Shown in pieces: positions 19,793-29,373 of a stretch of 29,373 bases of DNA. A program made the translations under genes and the position numbers. Under the pieces are notes generated by a model that saw only the letters and a list, made by a program, of their open reading frames with translations, was not told the origin of the DNA and did not search any database. Position 1 is the first letter of the stretch. Every line of letters begins with the position of its first letter. Origin of the DNA: Schoenoplectus triqueter (lineage: Eukaryota; Streptophyta; Magnoliopsida; Poales; Cyperaceae); NCBI GenBank assembly GCA_964058805.1, contig CAXKVV010001238.1:1-29373 (forward strand). The letters are read 5' to 3'.

Positions 19793-19801
19793 CCTCTATA
19801 A

Positions 19802-21769
19802 AGATATCACTCCGTGTAACGCAAGTTATATATGTTATATGAAGGAATGATAACTATCAAGAATACTAAATGCCCCCTCATATTTTATTATGTGAGCAAT
19901 GATGTTTTTGACCTTTGATGGAAATAATATAATATAATTGTGCTCAGTGATTAAGGAGTTAATGGTACTATACTGGATTATTGAAAAATCAAGAAATGAA
20001 TAAAGGACAAATGATGGAATATTTCAACCGTTAATTCTTTTTTCAAGATATCATGAGATATGAGAATTGATACAAGATAGTTAATGCTATATAAATCTTG
20101 ATATACAGTAAATGGTATTGTCGGCGTCTGTTAGTAAAGTTATGAAGTGCTGTGCTAGATACTGCTTGTAGCAATATAAAATTAATAATATTCTATATCT
20201 AATATGACATAAATCTCATAAGGTCACACATGAAAAGAATAATCACAAACATAATATCTATACGCAGTTATAGAGATTTTAAGTGCATTATATGCAACTG
20301 AAATTTATCTGCATATCATATTAAATGTTATAACAAACATACTTTATCTTGAATTATAATAAATAATATTGTTTACTATATGCATAAGTTAGAATAATTA
20401 TTTACAATAATTATTCAAAATTAATGCATGAACTGGAATTAATTAAATCGGATCATGCAAAAAATTATTATTGTATGAGAGGGGCCACCCTTGACACTGA
20501 TGCGTATTTTGCTAAGCTAATAAATACTCTAATTTATACTCAATTTCAGCCGCAAGTACATGGCCTAGTCAAGTAGTAGTCGGGGTGTCGAATCACAAGA
20601 ACAAGGGTGAATTACCGGTTCTCGCAAATTTCACTAATCTAGACAATCGAACGAGAGTTTATATCAAACTAAAAGTGCATAAATCTAACAACAACGACTG
20701 AAAATTTTATAAAATAGAGGATTTCGACTTCATTCTCACTCGTTTGGTCAATTCACTATATTTGATCTTTTAATATGTTCTAGTGTTTGTCGAGAATTCA
20801 ATTTCAGATTTAGTATCAAAATTACTATTTGTGATTTGATATCGTACCTAAACAATTCGGATTTCACAATTAAGTACCTCAACTTTCATCTATTTTATTA
20901 GAAAAATATATATACGGATAGATACAGTTACACAATTCGGTTCTGAAATAAAAAAAAATTGAATTCCAACTTTTGTCATCCTGCCGCCTTTTGCTTTCAG
21001 AACCCGGGACCATTAATTCCATATTTATATTTTGAATTACATGGAGAGCGTGGTGACGCGGCACTAATCAAAACCGACTAAAAATTTCTTCTCTATCTTA
21101 TGCAGTACACGACTATACATTAATATATTCTTTGGTCCTCATTTGTTTGATATAACCACCCTATCTACTGAACCGTGTCGTGTGTACTACGCCTGCAGGC
21201 TATGTACTGAGCAGAATTGATTCGCTTTGGTTTGGTATGATTGGATAATAAAAATGAAATGGCCCGTTAAAATTTTAAAGTGGGTCACCTTGAGCCAGGT
21301 CTGGATATTCTTTTTAAATATGCAGAGAGCATAAATCATTTAAGCTTCCGAATTATTTGGGCTTGGAACAATAATTGTTCGGAAAAAAGTAGTTTGAGGA
21401 ATAAAAAGTTTTTGTGGGAATCGTGTTGTGTCCTTTACTCCTTTCTGAATGATGTTGTTGTTTTGTAATGCTTCCCATTTGTTAGTATCCTCATGCAAAT
21501 ACTTTGGGCCCAATTCATGGATATTGAACAGAAGAAATTTTCAAATGGGACTAATTGGCCTCTTGCGTACGTAAAATTTTGGAGGGCTTTTCTTCTATTG
21601 TTTTTCATTAATTCGATATAGATATGACGCTTTATCATCCTTACGCGAAAGTATCCGAGTCCGACCAGCAACCACAAACCCTGAATTACAAAATTATGCT
21701 ATTTCATTTGAATTATGTTTTCTATTTTCATCTTCCGATAATAGAAAATAGTATATATTGCATATGTAG
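19802..21769. other. Intergenic region, no gene recognised
   Basis: AT-rich. At about 20545-20615 the phrase GCCGCAAGTACATGG, then GTCGGGGTGTCGAATCACAA, resembles a motif often found in degenerate plant LTR-retrotransposon DNA, but no LTRs, primer site or coding domains are visible. Open frames at 20879-21064, 21280-21468 and 21435-21677 are short and show no known domain. A GCCTGCAGGC palindrome lies at about 21190. Confidence 0.4.
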
Positions 21770-22025
21770 AGGGGGAGGATCACTTGACAACGGTTATTTT
21801 GAAAACAAAATATTAAAATGTTAAAAATAGAAAAAAAACATTTATAACCATATTCTTTAAATTTTATGCAAGTTCAGGTGTTGTTTCATAATACATAAAG
21901 TCCCATTAAATTTCAACCGTTAAAAATTATATAAAATTTTAATTATATTTGATAGGCCATCAAATGACATTTAAATTGCATGAAATTTGAAACACTATCA
22001 ATATAGAAGTTCAAGAGGATGCAAA
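21770..22025 (+). mobile_element. Partial relative of the 11778-12156 MITE
   Basis: Starts GGGGGAGGATCACTTGACAA, close to the TIR GGGAGGGGATCACTTGACAA of the first copy. The interior has parallel phrases, such as GGCCATCAAATGAC and CACTATCAATATAGAAGTT against CACCATCAATCTATAAGT. No matching right terminus is seen, so the right edge is approximate. Confidence 0.5.
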
Positions 22026-23397
22026 ATGCAAAAATAGAACTTTTGTTCTGAGCTTTCATTAATTCTGATTTTAAGATTTTACTTTTTTTTTTCCTGAATT
22101 ACATTTAATTTGATTTCTATTATGTCGTGCTCCAACTTTATTATCATATAATTCAACCAAACAGCGGTAGTAATCTTTAAATCTGATAGGGAAACGACAA
22201 GGTATTGCATTTCGTACTAATTATTACTTTTTTGCATTTCTACACTCCTGCTCTAGAATTGTTTAAAATATTATGTACATTTAATAAACATATGTAGGGA
22301 GAAATATGCATAAAATTTGAGCCATGTGTCTGCTCTTTTCTTTCTTTAATAAACAATATTGCAAAAAATAAAGAAAATAAATATGAAAAAAAAACACATG
22401 ATATATCGTTATATCATGTTTCTTTTTATTATATGCCGGAGAAGATAGATACAAAATTACTAATTTAATATCTTTTATTTGTTGTTGAGCAGTGTGACAA
22501 GACTGATGGAATGTCTTCTGGTATGAGTGACACCTTGACCAATCATGAGATCTCTAGATTCCCTTCATCCAATCAAAACTTAGCTCAACCTCATAGACAT
22601 AAATTGACACAACCAAATCGTAACCCTAGTCAGGTTTTCATATCAAGGCACCTCTCATGATTGATATAGATAGTAAGCTTAATCGCACACTTTACACTAG
22701 TTCAGTCCCAGAGGTGTGAAATTCGGTCAAAACATGCAAAGGTCTGGGTTTGAGTGGGGGCGAAGCAAAACCCCAACAAATCAGAATCAATTTTGGGTAA
22801 AAATCTGAAAGATAGGCTGGGAAGCCCTATTGAACATGGCTCCTATTAAGAAAGTGAAAGAGTGCATGTAATTGAAGAACACGTCTACAAAATCTACGGG
22901 GAGTGATTGGTGTAGATCCTTTTGTCTCTTTATTAATGATTCATTAGCTAGGAAACTGAAATAGTAAATTTCGTTTGCTGCCTCTTTTATGCCCCAAGCA
23001 ACTTGCTAATGTTGGAATTCCTTTTATCCGTTACATTACGAGTAAGTGGTGTTTTTCTGAAATTTTAGAAATTCTAGCTAGTATCGATGAATAATTAATT
23101 CTTTAAACAATGATCCATGGCTTTTCATCCAATAAATTTTATTGTAAAAAAATAGAGATTTTTTCACTGAATAATTTTCAACCTACCAAACTTTAAAGAG
23201 CCGCCGATACATGTAGCAGCGTCCATTCAATTTAGAATTAATTAATTAATTACCAAGGACTACAGTTCCAACAATACAGAATGCCATATAACATATTTAA
23301 CACTGAATTATCATGTCAGTATTGTTGCGCTGCGGTACCAATGTATTTGCCTTGCTTTATATTATACTATTCGTTAATATTTAATGATCATTCAGTA
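22026..23397. other. Intergenic region, no gene recognised
   Basis: Mostly AT-rich. The stretch 22490-22920 is less AT-rich and contains GGTCTGGGTTTGAGTGGGGG, which could be a decayed element or exon, but I could not assign it. Confidence 0.4.
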
Positions 23398-23587
23398 CAT
23401 ATATACAGTGGCGGATTTAGCCACATAGACACAATACCAAAATAATTAAATATAATATTAAATAAAAAATTAGATGAAACAATAAGGTTAACATAAAAGC
23501 TATTTCTTTAAACTACATAATTGTACTATTACAAAAAATATCATTTTACCACAAAAAATACAAAAAGGTAAAATCATTCTATTCATC

Positions 23588-23690
23588 TAATGCAATCAAC
23601 AATTCTTTGTGAGTTTTCACAGTTTGAAATCGTTGCATAATTGTCTCATTAGAAATCTCTTTGAACACATCCTTTTCTATATAGGTAAAA
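23588..23690 (-). pseudogene. C-terminal remnant of a hAT (ZMYM1/TTF-like) transposase
   Basis: The minus strand reads YIEKDVFKEISNETIMQRFQ, then TVKTHKELLIALDE and a stop (TAG at 23588-23590). This resembles the extreme C-terminus of plant zinc-finger MYM-type hAT transposases (an IEKDVF...NETIMQRFQ...MKTRR pattern, from family memory). The upstream part of the dimerization domain is absent. Its position close to the hAT end at 23406 fits the normal layout of such an element. Confidence 0.65.
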
Positions 23691-23778
23691 TATCATAAAT
23701 TCACTTTTTAATTTATATTTTAAAATTTGACAGTTCAATTTCAAATCAAAATCATTTAATTTCAAAACAAAATCATTA

Positions 23779-23990
23779 ATTTGTTAATTTTTATGGAAGA
23801 TATATGCATGTAATTTCATGATTTTTAAAGTTTATTTTATGCAAAATTAAGGAATAAAAAATTAAATGAATCTAGTTGTCTATGATTAATTTTAATAAAT
23901 TAATTTTTTATCCCTTAATCTAGCATAAAATAAATTTTAAAAATCATAAAAATTTACGTATATACATCATCCATGAAAATTAAGAAAATC
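23779..23990. mobile_element. Foldback element nested in the hAT transposon
   Basis: The left arm (about 23779-23865) and right arm (about 23901-23990) are imperfect complements: ATTTCATGATTTTTAAAGTT against AATTTTAAAAATCATAAA, and AAAATTAAGGAATAAAAAATT against AATTTTTTATCCCTTAATCT. The loop is about 35 bases. No target duplication was confirmed, so it could instead be an internal inverted repeat of the host element. Confidence 0.6.
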
Positions 23991-24771
23991 AATTTATTGA
24001 ATTTATAATTTGAATGTAAAAATATTTAGTTTATTACTTGTGGCGTTGTAGCCATCATGTATATATTATATTAAGTTTATTACATTTTTCTCTTTTTACA
24101 AGCTTCTGATTTATATTTGATGTCCATAAAAATTTATGAAATTTAATGTGTATTTTATTATCAAGGAACCTGAATTTTGTAGGATATGAAATGAAATATC
24201 AAACAATATAAAAATATAAAATTGCATGAAAACTGAATTTTAGGTAGACAGAACTCACAAAAGCCCCCTTGTACTCATTTTTATTGAATGTGACATAATT
24301 TGTACATATAATTCTGTGAAATTTCTATGTGCACAGCTAGATTAAGAAAACCCTTGATTAATACAAGTCTGGCAAATATTTGGTGAATTGAACCAAAGCA
24401 GATAAATCATAGGTTCCGGAATGAAAAATAAAATTAATTTTTGAGTCATTAAGCGATAAGCAACATCACTATGAAATCTGACCCAGGGGTGGTGCCAAGT
24501 CAGATGTTCAGCTCAATTTGATTGCAACATTTACAGATAAAGGTAAGACCGTCATACGCATATTGAAGGCTGAAAATATGTCAATTCCTCACTACAAGTT
24601 GGAAGACACCAAATTAGTAATTATCTGAGCAGCCCAATAGTTATGTCCAGGGGTCCAGGCACTACAAATTAATCAAGCCCAAGCACTATGATCCTCACCG
24701 TTGTTTTCTAAAAATCAAGCGTAGGCACGTGCCTGCGCTTGCCTCTTAATAAATCCACCACTGCATATATA

Positions 24772-25023
24772 AACCATAAGCAAAATATATTTGTCAAATA
24801 ACTTCTCTTGACAACCAAAAATTTTACCACGCAATTATTAGTATATAATGAAACTTAAAATCACACAACTAGATTAACCCAATTTTCAATTCACAATTCA
24901 TGTTTCTTTTTTCTACCAGACTCAATTCTATTTTTTTTTGCCCATTAAATCACTAACTTTTTACTTTCATCTCCACCATCCTGTCTACGATCTCCTGAAC
25001 ACATCCCACCATGCAGCACAACC
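24772..25023. other. Intergenic spacer between the hAT element and the copia LTR
   Basis: Nothing recognised. Confidence 0.5.
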
Positions 25024-25227
25024 TGTTAGAGTATAGGAATAAAATTGTATAGGTTAGTTGGAGATATTGTGTGATGTATGATGTGGGAGATGTTTAGTAA
25101 TTATAATTAATTAGTTAGACTAAGTAGTTAGTTTGTTAGAATATAAGCCTATAAATATATGTTTAGACATTGTCATCAATTCATTCAAGATAATCAAATA
25201 TTCCTCTCTCACTCTCTCATTCTATCA
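25024..25227 (+). mobile_element. Ty1/copia-type 5' LTR, 204 bp
   Basis: Begins TGTTAGAGTATAGG and ends CTCATTCTATCA, the TG...CA ends of an LTR, directly followed by a tRNA-iMet primer-binding site. A TATA-like CTATAAATATATG lies at about 25150-25162 in the position of an LTR promoter. No second LTR, gag, protease, integrase or reverse transcriptase was found downstream, so only the left end of the element remains or is in view. Confidence 0.75.
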
Positions 25228-25239
25228 TGGTATCAGAAC
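25228..25239 (+). promoter_or_regulatory. Retrotransposon primer-binding site (tRNA-iMet)
   Basis: TGGTATCAGAAC differs at one base from the standard TGGTATCAGAGC complementary to plant initiator tRNA-Met. It lies immediately after the LTR. Confidence 0.85.
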
Positions 25240-25628
25240 AGGTAAACTGCTGGAATTAGGCTCAAACCTATTCCAGGCACTATGCACTCTATTTCAACCC
25301 TATTATAGAAATTAGACTACTTTTCTTAGCTATTCCAGTATAAATCTCTTTTATTCTTAGCCTATTCCCAGTAGAAACTCTCTATTCCCTTTTTTCTCTC
25401 TCTATTCTCTTTCTTCTGATCAAGATCGTAACTCAAGGATCAAAATTCGCTCAAGCAGCATCTCTTCGTCGATTTCTTTGATAAGATAAGGATCAGAATC
25501 TCACACAAGGCATCTCTTCAAAGGCGAGTAATTTCCTTCGGCCGCTCTCTCTTCGCGCAAGCCAAATCGCTCTCCTCTAAAGCTCTCATCGAGATCAAGC
25601 CCGACGAGGTCGGGATCTACTGCAACAC
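25240..25628 (+). other. Leader between PBS and captured gene copy
   Basis: Pyrimidine-rich DNA with CTCTCTATTC repeats, then a GC-richer part (25530-25620) that stays open in one frame (for example KALIEIKPDEVGIYCNT). The protein was not recognised. It may be retroelement leader or captured 5' sequence. Confidence 0.35.
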
Positions 25629-26260
25629 TTGTCCTTTTGTGATCGTAGTTCTTCAGCCCGATTTGCTGTTATCGCCAAAACTCTTCTCCCATCCGACGAC
25701 GAAGAGGAGGAGCAAGAGAAACCCTCCGCAACCACATCTGCCACCTCGAACACCGCCGGAGAACCTCAATCTCCGACGAAAGGCATGAAGGAGGACATTT
25801 CGGAGCTCACGCAAACTCTAACCTGTCAATTTCGTGGGATTGCCTCTTTCCTTGCTCCGCCCCCGCAATCCCAATAAGAATCCAAAATTTTACCTGAAGA
25901 TGGTGACGATGTGGAGGCATCTGATGAGTTGAGAAAAATGCAAGGTATTCGAAATGACTTTGCTGAGATTTGGGGGAGAGTTCGGAGTGGGACATCTAAG
26001 ATATCAGAACATGTGGCCGTTTCAGAGATAGCTAAGATTGACTCCAGTTTTCTACCACTTGGATCTGACAATGGCGAATATGTTGAGGACACTATTTTGA
26101 TTGGTGTGACTTAGGAGGTGTTGATGTTTGTGGAGAACATTTCAATGCATCCAGAGACTTTGCTCTTACATTCAAAATTATCTCATTCGTCTTTCTCTGA
26201 ATCATTATCCTCTCAAGTCTTTTCAATTCTCAAGCGTCATTTCTTGTTCTTCTTCAAATA
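25629..26260 (+). pseudogene. Retrocopy of a BSD-domain protein gene, broken
   Basis: One frame runs through nearly the whole segment: RSSSARFAVIAKTLLPSDDE, KGMKEDISELTQTLTCQFRG, IASFLAPPP, then a TAA stop (25875-25877), ASDELRKMQGIRNDFAEIWG, RVRSGTSKISEHVAVSEIAK, a TAG (26112-26114), and EVLMFVENISMHPETL. This is the N-terminal half of plant BSD-domain proteins (GVKEDLSELTKTLTRQFWGVASFLAPPP...IRSDFAEIGGR...ISMHPETW). After MHPET the reading jumps to LLHSKLSHSSFSESLSSQV, similar to a later part of the family, so most of the BSD domain appears deleted. The codon at the expected start is TTG, not ATG. There are no introns. It is a dead retrocopy lying downstream of a copia LTR and PBS. Confidence 0.8.
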
Positions 26261-28421
26261 AGCTGCAATCTAGAGAACCTGACTTAGGACCATATTGTTT
26301 GTTGGTTAGTAAGATGTATAAATATTTCACTTACCCCACACACAGTATAAGTAATAAGTAAAGATAACGTGATCTTAACCTTCCGTGAGTTTAACTAAAA
26401 AATATAATAAATTATCTTTGAATTTATATTTATTATGCCCATTAAATTCTTTATATGAATACCTTATGGGGATACAAAAAATTGAAACATTTTAAGTTTT
26501 CTAAATCACTATTTTTAATTTTTAAAAAAATCAGCTCTAAAAATAATAACAAAATATTCAATGTTTGTACATCATTTTAAAAAATTTAAAGCAATGACTT
26601 ATAAAATATGAAACACCTCAATTTTTTTATATCCCATAAGGTTTTTAATATGAATAATTCAATGAGCATGATAAATTAAAATTTTAAAATAATTTATGTA
26701 CTTTTTGAGTTAAGCTCACAAAGACTATCTTTATTCTCTCTTTGATATAAATATTTTATGTTTAGAGATGTTTTAATGATATTTTGCATTTTGTAAAATA
26801 AAAAATGATTTTATACATATCACTGCATAGTGATAAATATCAATGGTTACGTTACATCTACAATTTATTTTAATTCATTTCACGTGCAGGATCTTAGGGT
26901 GAGAAAAGCCTCTTTTTGTAGTTAGGAACAAAGTACATGAAATTTCAATCTTGTTGGTTCGAAAACCCGTATACGACTGATATATAATTAATTAAATTTT
27001 CCATCGGAAGAACAATAGACGTCATGACATAGAAACATATTTCAATAATGAGAAGAAAACTATGTTAATATATGAAATGACATACTATATATATTTTAGG
27101 GACTACAGAGAAAAAAATGTTTAGATACATTGTTGACGATGGCTGATTATATTAAGTAATCGTACAATACATTGCTTTAATTCATCGAAGTGTATATGCA
27201 ATCTCATAACTTTCAGTTCTTGATTCAATAACAAATACTGAGATCAAATTTGTCTCACTATTCTTTGCGCTACTTAGCTGATAAGAATACATAACTTCTT
27301 TTAAATAAAATTCAACACAGCAAATCTTCAATATTTCCGACCCATACAAAAAAGCAAAATAAATTGATATGAGCATATAATAAACATATATATTACATAC
27401 ATGAAGCTATTTATATAGAGTAAACAAATCTTTCATGGTGAGGACTGATTGGTGAAGAAATTAATTCACAACCTTTAGGGAGACATCGTTGAATGAATTT
27501 TAAGTTTTTAAATTGAAGTAAAATAAGAGAGCATGATCTCCATTACGCTTGGTTGAAAGTGAACGCTAATTAATCTAACGTAAAAATAACTTTCATTGCT
27601 GCATAATATTTCCGGAAAAAAGACTATAAATTATCTAGTTAGCGACATTCCTTTTGCAAATTCCACCTTTAAATTAAATCATGAAATTCACAGTTATGCA
27701 AGAAGAAAATATCCATAAAGATTCCCAGAGAAATCATTGCAAAGTGAAGTCACATGCCATAAGAAGCTACTTAAATAGCAAAGCCTACGTGAAATTTGGA
27801 CCCACCCAGAAACCATAACTGAGCAAAATCAACCTGAATCTTTGATGAAGACATGAAGTCCAGTGAAGATAATGCTTGGACAAGCCTAGATGAAGGAGCT
27901 ATTTGCCTAACTCGACCATGATGATCAGATGGCTTTCAATGACTAAACTTCTTTTTAATTTAGCAAACAACTGAAAGCAAGAAACTGCCAAGAAAATCTG
28001 AACTACTGAACGCAGGAAGAATATAAAACAGTAAATAAAGAAGGAAAAAATTGAAATGAACTGCAAAAACGAAGTTAGACGCTACAAATTTAAATTGCAT
28101 GTGCTTTAGTTATCTAGTCCTAAAAGTCTAACCAATGTATAAACCATGAAACCAGCACATAGCACTCCATATACGAACACATATATAAAGAAATGCAAAT
28201 AAAATGAAGAAGCTAACACTCAGGTAACTAACGAGCAGCATTTGTTTTAAATAAATACAAATACAGAGGACAAGATATTAATAATTAACTAATGTGGATT
28301 GAGCCTCCAATGAGATCAATTCACTTGACAAAATGAAAGCCCAGATAGCTAGAAGCATGCAAACCATAGGTAATTAAGATGGATAATATAGAAGGAAATG
28401 CTTAGATCATTATCCCTTTAA
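26261..28421. other. Intergenic region upstream of the retrocopy and downstream of the SUPERMAN-like gene
   Basis: AT-rich, with no gene, element end or RNA gene recognised. A minus-strand open frame at 27182-27376 has no known motif. The part nearest 28421 must include the 3' UTR of the zinc finger gene, but no clear polyadenylation signal stands out. Confidence 0.45.
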
Positions 28422-29009
28422 TTAAGAGAACCCCAACCTAAGCTCTAGGTCCAAGCCTTCCTCCAGGTGATCTTTGCAAAAACCCACTGCCAATTCCAAT
28501 TTCATGGTGCTTTGTCCCTCAACAACAAGATCCCTCATCTTCGTTTCTACATAAAATGGCACATGATGAGTTTTCAATAAGGTATAATTTTGGCCAAAGA
28601 GAGAGAACTTTACTTGATCTTGGGTAGTATTATTTTTCATCGACGGATGAGAGAGAGATGAGGAAGGAGAGGGAGGAGAGCATGGAGGGAAAGGAGGAGA
28701 CGTTGGTGCAATGTTAAGGTTTGGTATGGAAGTTTTATTGTGGTTTATGTTAGGATTAGGATTTGGAGCTGTGTCCCAAGGAGGAGAGTACTGTCTCAGT
28801 CTTGCTCTCTCTCTGCGGTGCACATTCATGTGTCCACCGAGGGCTTGTGCAGACCTGAACTCTCTCTTGCAAAAGCTACAACCGTATGACCTGGGTGGCC
28901 ATGAGAAGCCTCCTATTACGCCATTGGAGTAGAGACCAACCCCTCTCCTGTGGTTGTACTTCCATGGCTGATCTTCGTCTTTGCTGCCAAGTATGCCATA
29001 TCTCTCCAT
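28422..29009 (-). CDS. SUPERMAN-like single C2H2 zinc finger transcriptional repressor
   Basis: A nuclear DNA-binding repressor; Arabidopsis SUPERMAN sets the stamen/carpel boundary and related genes act in organ boundaries (family knowledge). The 195-residue, intronless product has [20 protein letters not shown] at 35-54, then [17 protein letters not shown]. Zinc ligands are Cys44, Cys47, His60 and His64, with the plant-specific QALGGH at 55-60 and a basic stretch after the finger. The middle is Pro/Ser/Asn-rich. The C-terminus [10 protein letters not shown] (186-195) is the EAR repression motif and nearly matches that of SUPERMAN ([11 protein letters not shown]). The N-terminal MERYG start also resembles SUPERMAN's MERS. 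Length is close to the family (about 200). Orthology to SUP itself rather than a close paralog is likely but not proven. Confidence 0.95.
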   Translation of the reverse strand: MERYGILGSKDEDQPWKYNHRRGVGLYSNGVIGGFSWPPRSYGCSFCKREFRSAQALGGHMNVHRRERARLRQYSPPWDTAPNPNPNINHNKTSIPNLNIAPTSPPFPPCSPPSPSSSLSHPSMKNNTTQDQVKFSLFGQNYTLLKTHHVPFYVETKMRDLVVEGQSTMKLELAVGFCKDHLEEGLDLELRLGFS

Positions 29010-29154
29010 GCAGAAGTTTGTTGGTTTTAGGAAAGAATGAAGAAGAGCTAGGAAGATACGAGCAAAAAGTGAAAATAAAGAGCAGAGAGAGGTTTGGGTA
29101 TTCTCTGGCTGACTGGCTTGAATTAATCTCTGGGAAGAGGATGGTGCATGTGGA

Positions 29155-29175
29155 GTTATAGACTAGTCTGATTGG
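29155..29175 (-). promoter_or_regulatory. TATA-like and CCAAT-like motifs of the SUPERMAN-like gene
   Basis: The minus strand reads CCAAT (29175-29171), then CTATAACTCC with TATAAC at 29160-29155, about 146 bases upstream of the ATG. This predicts a leader of roughly 115-125 bases free of upstream ATGs. A CA-rich tract at 29231-29257 lies just further upstream. These are motif matches only. Confidence 0.4.
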
Positions 29176-29373
29176 AATTTGGAAGTACTCGGTACTAACT
29201 CACCTGCACAGTGTAATCATTCCTTCTCTCTCACACACACCCACACCACACACAACATTTCAGATGATCATATCTGAGGGATTATGATTCTTTGTTGTGC
29301 ATCACCGTACAGCGAAAAGCATAATCCATTAGATAACTTTAAAATTTGTACAGACTCGAATCATAAAGAGATC
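29176..29373. other. Upstream region of the SUPERMAN-like gene
   Basis: Contains TCTCTCTCACACACACCC and ACACCACACACAAC tracts (29224-29257), typical simple-sequence promoter DNA. No other gene begins here. Confidence 0.4.

Larger units (their letters stand above)
23406..24763. mobile_element. hAT-superfamily transposon, 1358 bp deletion derivative, perfect 8-bp target duplication
   Basis: Ends are CAGTGGCGGATTTA and, on the complement, CAGTGGTGGATTTA; CAGTGGCGGA is a widespread plant hAT terminus. CATATATA flanks both sides (23398-23405 and 24764-24771). The body retains only the C-terminal coding remnant of a transposase, so the element is nonautonomous. A separate foldback lies inside it. 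Confidence 0.9.

Noticed and set aside
20545..20900. LTR-retrotransposon fragment
   Set aside because: A familiar-looking GCAAGTACATGG...GTGTCGAATCACA phrase occurs, but no LTR pair, primer site, polypurine tract or protein domain could be found.
25228..25240. Part of a tRNA gene
   Set aside because: Only a 12-base complement of initiator tRNA is present, directly after an LTR; it is a primer-binding site.
25629..25877. Complete 82-residue protein
   Set aside because: The apparent start is TTG and the homology continues past the stop; it is a piece of a pseudogene.
28711..29161. Two plus-strand open frames across the zinc finger gene
   Set aside because: Antisense shadows of the SUPERMAN-like gene and its leader.

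Overview
This window is nuclear plant DNA, most likely from a flowering plant and possibly a monocot. The evidence is GT/AG introns, a subfamily II ethylene receptor, a SUPERMAN-type zinc finger gene, and AT-rich intergenic DNA full of plant transposons (CACTA, hAT, Helitron, copia, foldback MITEs). No species can be named from the sequence alone.

Only two genes look intact, both on the minus strand and near the ends of the window. At 2548-5305 lies a two-exon, 770-residue ethylene receptor of the ETR2/EIN4 type, with a probable untranslated first exon at about 5842-6080. At 28422-29009 lies a single-exon, 195-residue SUPERMAN-like C2H2 repressor. They are about 22 kb apart and show no sign of functional linkage.

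The 22 kb between them is repeat territory. From left to right: a long degenerate TTA-rich tract just upstream of the receptor promoter (6277-6900); a 3.7 kb satellite of about 21 monomers of about 182 bp, with a higher-order block duplicated at both ends (8079-11765); a MITE with an 8-bp target duplication (11778-12156); a decayed CACTA end carrying an Ulp1-protease-like remnant (12508 to about 13700); a chain of foldback MITEs joined by (TA)n(GA)n tracts and interrupted by a small Helitron (13715-15381); more foldback elements (18176-19360); a GC-rich hairpin element (19624-19792); a 1.36 kb hAT element with perfect 8-bp target duplication and a transposase C-terminal remnant (23406-24763); and a copia-type LTR with primer-binding site followed by an intronless, broken copy of a host BSD-domain gene (25024 to about 26260).

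The left edge (1-1080) holds an intronless, broken fragment of a YODA/MAPKKK-type kinase and a GC-richer stretch that may be organelle-derived. No prokaryotic system, CRISPR array, tRNA or rRNA gene was found. The most unusual structures are the MITE/microsatellite chain, the satellite with its 16-monomer period, and the LTR/PBS joined to a host gene copy.
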